Part shown: positions 1 to 4,363 of the stretch, one piece after another
Layout: every line of letters starts with the position of its first letter
Position numbering within the stretch: position 1 is the first letter of the stretch
Assembly: GCA_009780445.1 (NCBI GenBank)
Contig: WRAA01000075.1
Span: forward strand, 1 to 8,485
Direction: 5' to 3'
Origin: Defluviitaleaceae bacterium
GTDB lineage: Bacteria > Bacillota > Clostridia > Lachnospirales > WRAA01
Length of the DNA: 8,485 nt
Made by a program: the position numbers and the translations under genes
The notes under the pieces: model-generated
Database searches by the model: none
Seen by the model: the letters and a program-made list of their open reading frames with translations, nothing else
What the model was told of the DNA's origin: nothing

Positions 1-206
1 CCCATTCCGACGTATTTTCGGTGCTTTTTCCGCCATACGTCGTCAGTGTCAAACTTGCGAACCACTGCGGGTTCGCGGCGTTTGCCACTTCCTAGTCTGG
101 CGAAAAAATCACTCGAAAATCCGTTGGAAGCGGGTTTTCAAACACGCCCTGGCCCTACGTGAAAAATCCCGCGCCTGATGGGACGGTTTTCAACCGGAAC
201 AGCTAT
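1..206. repeat. MITE-like structured repeat, copy 1 (left part outside window)
   Basis: This stretch matches 3458-3664 almost base for base, with about eight substitutions and one single-base indel. It is therefore the right-hand two thirds of the same element; its left end lies upstream of the window. It ends in the terminal inverted repeat, whose last bases are GGAACAGCTAT. Internal hairpins visible here are 9-15 with 35-41 (7 bp), 57-63 with 70-76 (7 bp, GCGAACC/GGTTCGC) and 115-123 with 131-139 (9 bp, one G-T wobble). Homology to copy 2 stops at 206, which fixes the right boundary. I see no convincing gene. It is best read as a non-autonomous, MITE-like element; the mobilising transposase family is unknown. 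Confidence 0.8.
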
Positions 207-228
207 ACTCCGTAACAAATGATGGAGA

Positions 229-257
229 TTGACATTTTAACAGAGATATGGTACGAT
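229..257 (+). promoter_or_regulatory. Promoter of the cysteine-synthase-like gene
   Basis: A perfect -35 box TTGACA (229-234) is followed, after 17 bp, by TACGAT (252-257), which matches the -10 consensus at four of six bases. Transcription would start near 264, giving a leader of about 60 nt. The promoter lies just downstream of the right end of repeat copy 1, outside the element. Tandem operator-like repeats (261-295) overlap the expected start site. The -10 region also overlaps one arm of a 9-bp inverted pair whose other arm touches the start codon. Confidence 0.65.
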
Positions 258-260
258 TCC

Positions 261-295
261 GTTAGCGTAAACAAACTTGTTAGCGTAAACAAACT
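261..295. repeat. Two tandem 17-bp operator-like repeats
   Basis: GTTAGCGTAAACAAACT occurs at 261-277 and again at 279-295, identical, with an 18-bp period. The second copy with its left flank reads TTGTTAGCGTAAACAA, a near-palindrome with TTGTT/AACAA ends and a central CG. That architecture resembles LacI/CcpA-family operators (TG...CG...CA) but is not an exact match. The position, at and just after the predicted transcription start, suits repressor binding. The regulator is not identifiable from the window. Confidence 0.5.
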
Positions 296-324
296 ACATA
301 TGAGATGAACGGGGCGAATCGTAC

Positions 325-1287
325 ATGGACAAGTATATCAGCTGTATCACGCAGGCAATCGGTAATACTCCGCTTCTGCGCTTGGACAGGATAAAGCAGC
401 ACTTTGGCTATATAGGCGACATCTACGCAAAGCTGGAGTACCTGAACCCCAGCTTCTCGAAGAAGGACAGGATAGCTCTGGGTATGATCGAGCTTGCGGA
501 GCAAAAAGGCCTGCTAAAGCCTGGCCAGCCCGTTATTGAGATGACAAGCGGCAATACAGGCACAGGCCTTGCCATGGTGTGTTCCGCCAAGGGCTACAAA
601 TTTATATGCGTGCTTTCCCGCGGGAACTCCATCGAGAGAATGAGGATGATCGAGGCCTTCGGCGGCGAACTTAGGCTGGTGGATCAGGCACCCGGGGCGG
701 TAAAGGGCAAGGTGTCCGGAGAGGACATGCTGCTGGTGGAACAAGAGGCCGACCGACTTGTTGAAGAGACAGGCGCGTTCTATGTCAACCAGTTTAAGAA
801 CTTTGACAACGCCGAGGCGCAAGGTGCCGCGGCCGTTGAGATGTGGAATCAGTCCGGCGGCACGATCGAGGTCTTTGCGGACTTTATCGGCACGGGCGGT
901 ACGTTCACGGGTTATGCCAAGGCGCTGAAAGATATTGATTCCGCCATACGATGTTATGCGGTGGAGCCTTACGGTTGCGCGTTCTACAAGGGAGAGGTCA
1001 TCGAAGGTTCGAGCCACCGCATACAGGGCGGGGGTTATGCCAAGGAAATGGAGCTTGTGCGGCGCGACCTTATGGACGGCGCAGTGGCCATCACCGACGA
1101 CGAAGCTGTGGAAACCACGCACATGCTGGCGAAGTTGGAAGGTGTTTTCGCGGGTTTCTCATCCGGCGCGAATGTTATGGCGGCCGTGAAATTGTTACAA
1201 AACGAAGAACCGGGCAAGAAGGTAGGGATTGTTATAAACGACTGCGGCCTGAAGTACATGAGTACGAACCTTTTCAGCAAGGAATAA
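325..1287 (+). CDS. Divergent PLP-dependent cysteine synthase family protein
   Basis: This 320-residue protein is a fold-type II PLP enzyme of the cysteine synthase/O-acetylserine sulfhydrylase group, which normally makes L-cysteine from an activated serine and sulfide in the cytoplasm. Seen directly: IGNTPLLRL near the N-terminus; NPSFSKKDR with Lys47 as the expected Schiff-base lysine; TSGNTG (74-79), the substrate loop; GTGGT (189-193), the phosphate cradle; HRIQGGG (231-237), matching the family's HKIQGIG; and GFSSGAN (277-283), with the serine that contacts the PLP ring nitrogen. Length is normal. Divergent points: the usual NPANPxxHxxTTGPEIW segment reads NFDNAEAQGAAAVEMW (159-174), losing the conserved histidine and TTGP. 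It may thus use another donor or nucleophile, for example a cystathionine- or diaminopropionate-type reaction; that is inference. The start is the only in-frame ATG fitting the family; its Shine-Dalgarno is weak (GGGG at 311-314). No serine acetyltransferase gene is adjacent. Confidence 0.85.
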   Translation: MDKYISCITQAIGNTPLLRLDRIKQHFGYIGDIYAKLEYLNPSFSKKDRIALGMIELAEQKGLLKPGQPVIEMTSGNTGTGLAMVCSAKGYKFICVLSRGNSIERMRMIEAFGGELRLVDQAPGAVKGKVSGEDMLLVEQEADRLVEETGAFYVNQFKNFDNAEAQGAAAVEMWNQSGGTIEVFADFIGTGGTFTGYAKALKDIDSAIRCYAVEPYGCAFYKGEVIEGSSHRIQGGGYAKEMELVRRDLMDGAVAITDDEAVETTHMLAKLEGVFAGFSSGANVMAAVKLLQNEEPGKKVGIVINDCGLKYMSTNLFSKE

Positions 1288-1330
1288 TGCGAGGATATGC
1301 CGTCAAGTAAGCGCGGTAAATGTCAAATTC

Positions 1331-1378
1331 GTAACAATTAAAAAAGTTCTTGACAAATTGTTACGGAGATGTTAAGCT
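1331..1378 (+). promoter_or_regulatory. Probable promoter of the SH3 gene, within an inverted repeat
   Basis: A perfect -35 TTGACA (1350-1355) is followed 17 bp later by TAAGCT (1373-1378), a weak -10. A 9-bp perfect inverted repeat, GTAACAATT (1331-1339) and AATTGTTAC (1356-1364), brackets the -35 box with a 16-bp gap. The octamer GATGTTAA occurs twice with an 11-bp period (1368-1375 and 1379-1386). No terminator was found between the preceding gene and this site, so read-through is also possible. Confidence 0.45.
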
Positions 1379-1415
1379 GATGTTAATTCAATAGCTTACA
1401 TCACTCGCATATAGT

Positions 1416-1420
1416 AAAGG
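1416..1420 (+). promoter_or_regulatory. Shine-Dalgarno deciding the SH3 gene start
   Basis: AAAGG ends immediately before an ATG at 1421, too close to serve it, but lies 9 nt before the in-frame ATG at 1430. This favours the 1430 start. The resulting N-terminus (MRKTKFLNIAKR...) is also a normal signal-peptide n-region. Confidence 0.6.
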
Positions 1421-1429
1421 ATGTTGATT

Positions 1430-2281
1430 ATGAGGAAGACGAAATTTTTGAACATAGCCAAGCGCGGTGCTTACGCGCTGATGGCGATGCTGGTGTTTGT
1501 TTACGGCACAATCGTTCCGGCGCACGCCGAGTATGACCCATGGGCGGTTATCGCCGAGGTTGTTGAGTTTCCCGGGTGGGACTATATCGACAACTTCTTC
1601 AACACAGACTTTGTTGTATCCGGTAATGTAAACCTGCGCACCGGCCCTTCGACCAACGACCCTATCATAGAAGTCTTGGACGCGGGAACGGTGATCGAAC
1701 TCTGGGACTTCGACCCATGGAACTGGAGCCAGGTCCGCGCGAACGGGCAGATGGGTTACGTGAACTCCCAGTTCGTAGTAGCTGAATGGGAATTTGAGGA
1801 AATGCGCCTCGTAGCGGCGGGTCAGTTCGTATACCCAACCGCGCCAAGCCACATCGGCACGGTGGAGCTGCTTCCGTGGTCCTACGTGCGCAACTTCTGG
1901 GCACGCGGACAGGTTGCGCAGATCACAGACGTCAGAACAGGCCTTGTCTACAGCGTCAGAAACATGGGCAACGGCAACCATTCCGACGTAGAAACGGTTA
2001 CGCAGGCCGACACCGACATAATGCGCCGCACATACGGCGGGGTCTGGAGCTGGGCCACAAGGCCGATCATCGTATCGGTTAACGGAAGGCACATTGCGGC
2101 CTCCATTAACGGTATGCCCCATGCGGGATCCACAATCGTCGGCAACGGTATGCAAGGGCATGTGTGCATACACTTCCACGGTTCCAGAACGCACAACGGC
2201 AACCAACGCCACACCCAGGACCACCAGAACGCCGTGCAGGAAGCCTTCAACGTAATCCGCAGCCAGGCACTGCAAAACTAA
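1430..2281 (+). CDS. Secreted SH3-domain protein with His-rich C-terminal domain
   Basis: The protein has 283 residues. Residues 1-33 form a signal peptide: basic n-region, hydrophobic stretch 13-29, and probable cleavage after PAHA (33). Residues about 62-117 are a bacterial SH3 (SH3b) domain with the typical NVNLRTGPSTND start and GYVNSQFV end; such domains commonly bind cell-wall peptides. The remainder, about 125-283, carries conserved-looking blocks: GNHSDVE (182-188), WSWATRP (206-212), GMPHAG (228-233), GHVCIHFHGSRTH (243-255) and DHQNAV (264-269). From memory, similar C-terminal blocks occur in other clostridial exported proteins, joined to SH3 or copper-amine-oxidase-like N-termini, without an assigned function; this could not be checked. 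The many histidines suggest metal binding (inference). The gene has its own candidate promoter and a strong terminator, so it is probably monocistronic. An extra-cellular cell-wall role is likely. Confidence 0.85.
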   Translation: MRKTKFLNIAKRGAYALMAMLVFVYGTIVPAHAEYDPWAVIAEVVEFPGWDYIDNFFNTDFVVSGNVNLRTGPSTNDPIIEVLDAGTVIELWDFDPWNWSQVRANGQMGYVNSQFVVAEWEFEEMRLVAAGQFVYPTAPSHIGTVELLPWSYVRNFWARGQVAQITDVRTGLVYSVRNMGNGNHSDVETVTQADTDIMRRTYGGVWSWATRPIIVSVNGRHIAASINGMPHAGSTIVGNGMQGHVCIHFHGSRTHNGNQRHTQDHQNAVQEAFNVIRSQALQN

Positions 2282-2307
2282 CCAGACCTTAAAGATTGCA
2301 ACATACA

Positions 2308-2335
2308 GGGGGGCTTCGGCTCCCCGTTCTTTTTT
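2308..2335 (+). terminator. Intrinsic terminator of the SH3 gene
   Basis: A 7-bp stem (2308-2314 with 2319-2325; one G-U pair) closes a UUCG tetraloop on a C-G pair, the most stable tetraloop arrangement. GTTCTTTTTT follows directly. It lies 26 nt after the SH3 gene stop codon and should separate that gene from exoA. Confidence 0.9.
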
Positions 2336-2488
2336 AACCTGAGTTCGACGAAGGCGAACCAGCCGCGTAAGCGGCTGAAAATGCGAAGCATTTTTCAGGT
2401 TATCCGCAGAATTTGCGGTGTTCTTTCCGCAAATTGTGCGGATGTAATCAAAGTTCGATGAACGGTTTTTGTTCATCGAACTCACGTT
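2336..2488. repeat. Structured palindromic element, cloverleaf plus hairpin
   Basis: The element is bounded by 17-bp inverted ends, 2336-2352 and 2472-2488, with two mismatches. Inside, 2336-2342 pairs with 2395-2401 (7 bp) and encloses three perfect hairpins: 2343-2347/2355-2359, 2361-2366/2371-2376 (GUAA loop) and 2378-2384/2388-2394 (GAA loop). Together they form a four-way junction. Next, 2402-2408/2437-2443 plus 2410-2418/2427-2435 make a 16-bp stem with one G-G mismatch. Last comes a 12-bp perfect hairpin (2452-2463/2471-2482). It contains no convincing gene. It is inserted exactly against the T-run of the preceding terminator, so it is probably a small mobile repeat, or else a structured leader of exoA. 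Confidence 0.65.
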
Positions 2489-2493
2489 TTTTT
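2452..2493 (+). terminator. Possible second terminator at the end of the structured element
   Basis: A perfect 12-bp hairpin (2452-2463 with 2471-2482, 7-nt loop) is followed after CACG by seven to eight T residues ending at 2493. The 4-nt gap between stem and T-run weakens the case. If it works, exoA must start transcription within about 30 nt upstream of its gene, where only a poor match (TTGTTC at 2469, TACAAC at 2493, 18-bp gap) is visible. Confidence 0.35.
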
Positions 2494-2510
2494 ACAACGA
2501 CTAATGATGT

Positions 2511-2517
2511 GAAGGGG
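2511..2517 (+). promoter_or_regulatory. Shine-Dalgarno deciding the exoA start
   Basis: GAAGGGG lies 6 nt before the ATG at 2524. The reading frame stays open for 37 codons further upstream, but that stretch is the structured element and has no family similarity. The 2524 start gives the family N-terminus (MKIVSWNVNGLRA). Confidence 0.8.
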
Positions 2518-2523
2518 TACGGT

Positions 2524-3282
2524 ATGAAGATAGTTTCGTGGAACGTAAACGGGCTTAGGGCGTGTGTGAAGAAGGGTTTCTTGGACTTCTACAACAATGG
2601 CGACTACGACATAATCTGCTTGCAGGAGATCAAGATGATGCGGGAGCAGGCCGACTTCGAGCTGGAAGGCCGGTTTCAGTTCTGGAACAGCGCGCAGAAG
2701 AAGGGTTATTCCGGAACGGCCATATTCTCGAAGCAGGAGCCGCTTTCCGAGAGTTATGGCATCGGCATAGCGGAGCATGACACGGAAGGCCGCGTCATCA
2801 CGCTGGAGTACGACAAGTTCTTCCTGGTCAACTGTTACACGCCAAACTCGAAGCACGAGCTGCTTAGGCTGGACTACCGCATGGAGTGGGAGGACGCCTT
2901 CGCGGCGTACCTTAAATCGCTGGAGGCCGGTAAGCCCGTGATCCTCGTGGGTGATCTGAACGTCGCCCACAACGAGATAGACTTGGCGAACCCGCGGACC
3001 AACACCAAGAACCCGGGCTTCACGCCGCAGGAACGCGGCAAGATGACGTCCCTGCTGGAGCGCGGTTTTGTGGACACCTTCCGCCGTCTGTATCCGGACC
3101 GCACAGAGGCGTACACGTGGTGGTCGCCCATGAGCAACTCCCGCGAGAGGAACGTGGGCTGGCGCATCGACTATGTGATAGTGTCGGAATCTCTCGCCGC
3201 CAATATAACGGACGCGTTTATCCTAAACGATGTATACGGCAGTGACCACTGCCCTGTAGGCATAGACATTATAGGCATCTGA
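2524..3282 (+). CDS. exoA: Exodeoxyribonuclease III / AP endonuclease
   Basis: This 252-residue cytoplasmic enzyme of the ExoIII/APE1 family cuts DNA 5' of abasic sites and removes 3' blocking groups in base excision repair, with a Mg-dependent 3'-5' exonuclease activity. Seen directly: SWNVNGLRA (5-13, Asn7), CLQEIK (32-37, metal-binding Glu35), KKGYSGTAIFSK (59-70), NCYTPNS (103-109), GDLNVAH (143-149, catalytic Asp144 and Asn146), the WWSP...GWRIDYV segment, and the terminal GSDHCPV with catalytic His242. The catalytic set is complete. Length and sequence, as remembered, are close to Bacillus ExoA. The gene stands alone: it follows a structured element and terminator, and is followed by the strong promoter of the next unit. 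No lesion or truncation is seen. Confidence 0.95.
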   Translation: MKIVSWNVNGLRACVKKGFLDFYNNGDYDIICLQEIKMMREQADFELEGRFQFWNSAQKKGYSGTAIFSKQEPLSESYGIGIAEHDTEGRVITLEYDKFFLVNCYTPNSKHELLRLDYRMEWEDAFAAYLKSLEAGKPVILVGDLNVAHNEIDLANPRTNTKNPGFTPQERGKMTSLLERGFVDTFRRLYPDRTEAYTWWSPMSNSRERNVGWRIDYVIVSESLAANITDAFILNDVYGSDHCPVGIDIIGI

Positions 3283-3287
3283 ACATA

Positions 3288-3316
3288 TTGACTTTTTTTT
3301 GACGATCATGTATAAT
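3288..3316 (+). promoter_or_regulatory. Near-consensus promoter upstream of rex
   Basis: TTGACT (3288-3293, five of six) and TATAAT (3311-3316, perfect) are separated by exactly 17 bp. Transcription should start near 3323, about 11 nt before the left end of repeat copy 2 and about 400 nt before rex. TTGTGA at 3321-3326 resembles half of a Rex operator, but the second half is absent. The promoter begins only 6 nt after the exoA stop codon. It most likely drives the rex-DUF445 unit through the repeat. Confidence 0.75.
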
Positions 3317-3333
3317 TCTGTTGTGAGAAAATT

Positions 3334-3664
3334 ATAGCTGTTCCGGTTGAAAACCATCCCATCAGGCTTGTCTTTTTCACGTATGGCGTCGTTAACTCCG
3401 TCTAGCGTGCCTAAATGGGCACGCGTCGTTGTCGTTTCCTAGGGCGTGTTTGAAAAACCCATTCCGACGTATTTTCGGTGCTTTTTCCGCCATACGTCGT
3501 CAGTGTTAAACTTGCGAACCACTGCGGGTTCGCGGCGTTTGCCACTTCCTAGTCTGGCGAAAAAATCACTCGAAAATCCGCTGGAAGCGGGTTTTCAAAC
3601 ACGCCCTAGCCATACGCGAAAAATCCTGCGCCTGACCGGGACGGTTTTCAACCAGAACAGCTAT
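3334..3664. repeat. MITE-like structured repeat, copy 2 (complete)
   Basis: The terminal inverted repeats are 3334-3387 and 3609-3664, about 80% complementary with small gaps and ending ATAGCTGTT/AACAGCTAT-like. A second nested inverted pair, 3441-3460 and 3589-3607, encloses the core. Smaller hairpins are 3405-3411/3418-3424 (GCGTGCC/GGCACGC), 3466-3472/3492-3498 and the equivalents of those in copy 1. No transposase or convincing gene is present. Flanking AT/TA dinucleotides would fit a TA-type target duplication, but the right flank reads TT, so this is unproven. The element lies between the promoter at 3288-3316 and rex, and would fold into a long rod in the leader RNA. Confidence 0.85.
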
Positions 3665-3683
3665 TACGAAATTCGCAGAGCTG

Positions 3684-3695
3684 TTAGCGAGCTAA
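3684..3695. promoter_or_regulatory. Small palindrome upstream of rex, possible operator
   Basis: TTAGC (3684-3688) and GCTAA (3691-3695) form a perfect inverted repeat with a 2-bp centre, 36 bp before the rex start and 20 bp after the repeat element. The sequence TGTTAGCG also occurs in the tandem repeat upstream of the cysteine-synthase-like gene. It matches only part of the clostridial Rex operator pattern (TTGTTAA-N4-TTAACAA), so autoregulation by Rex is possible but not shown. Confidence 0.25.
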
Positions 3696-3730
3696 TTTGG
3701 GTTGCTATATGTTAAGAAAGTGGGCATACT

Positions 3731-4363
3731 ATGTCGAAGGGCAAAGCGATATCACAGCAGGTTATAAAGCGTTTGCCAAGGTACTTCAGCCACCTTGGTT
3801 ACTTGATGGAGTCGGATGTTTCGCGTGTTTCGTCGATGGAGCTTGCCGGGCAGATGAACCTTACGGCCAGCCAGATCCGTCAGGATCTGAACCACTTCGG
3901 TTGCTTCGGCCAGCAGGGTTACGGCTATAACGTGCGGATCCTGCGGGAAGCGATCGGCAAAATTCTGGGGCTTGACCGCGAGTACGGCCTTATCATAATC
4001 GGCGCGGGGAACCTGGGTCAGGCCTTGGCGAACTATACCAGGTTCGAGAACATGGGTTTTGTCGTGAAGGCGGTGTTCGACATCAGCCCGGAGATCTGCG
4101 GCAGAAGAGTGGGCAAGTGCGTCGTAAAGCATATTGACGAGCTGGAGGACTACACGGCGTCGGGTAAGGTTGATATCGCCGCGCTTACGCTCAAGAGCAA
4201 GGGCGCGCAGGATGTCGTGAACCGTATCGTGAAGGCCGGTATTACCGCGGTGTGGAACTTTGCCTCCTTCGAACTGAAGGTGCCGGAGGGTGTTATCGTA
4301 GAGGATGTACACTTGCTGGACAGCCTTATGATGCTGTCATACAATCTACACAGCAATGACTGA
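3731..4363 (+). CDS. rex: Redox-sensing transcriptional repressor Rex
   Basis: Rex is a homodimeric repressor that binds DNA when NAD+/NADH is high and lets go when NADH binds, controlling fermentation and respiration genes. The 210-residue length is normal. The N-terminal winged helix (about 1-80) shows VIKRLPRYFSHL, the recognition region TASQIRQDLNHFG (45-57) and GQQGYGYNV (60-68). The Rossmann domain starts with GAGNLG (91-96), the NAD(H)-binding glycine motif, followed by FDISPEICGRRVG. The C-terminal VEDVHLLDSLMMLSYNL helix swaps between subunits in known structures. No key residue is missing. The start at 3731 has a G-rich Shine-Dalgarno (AAAGTGGG ending at 3724). The stop overlaps the next gene by 8 nt, so the two are co-transcribed and probably translationally coupled. 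Its likely promoter lies about 400 nt upstream, beyond the inserted repeat. Confidence 0.97.
   Translation: MSKGKAISQQVIKRLPRYFSHLGYLMESDVSRVSSMELAGQMNLTASQIRQDLNHFGCFGQQGYGYNVRILREAIGKILGLDREYGLIIIGAGNLGQALANYTRFENMGFVVKAVFDISPEICGRRVGKCVVKHIDELEDYTASGKVDIAALTLKSKGAQDVVNRIVKAGITAVWNFASFELKVPEGVIVEDVHLLDSLMMLSYNLHSND

Noticed and set aside
1..206. CRISPR array or phage attachment site
   Set aside because: There are only two distant long copies with inverted internal structure, no short regular repeats with spacers, and no integrase or tRNA target.
2336..2401. tRNA or tRNA-like gene
   Set aside because: The shape is a cloverleaf, but the loops are 7, 4 and 3 nt, there is no T-loop GTTC motif in place, no 7-nt anticodon loop and no CCA end.
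2413..2523. N-terminal extension of ExoA by 37 codons
   Set aside because: It is made of the palindromic element, has no family similarity, and the good Shine-Dalgarno sits before 2524.
3321..3338. Rex operator at the rex promoter
   Set aside because: Only the TTGTGA half is present; the sequence on the other side, before or after the inserted repeat, does not supply the matching half.
3446..3715. 89-codon open frame within repeat copy 2
   Set aside because: It runs through the hairpins and out past the element boundary, and has no Shine-Dalgarno or recognisable domain. In copy 1 the frame is altered near the right end by the single-base indel. It looks like chance coding in a repeat.
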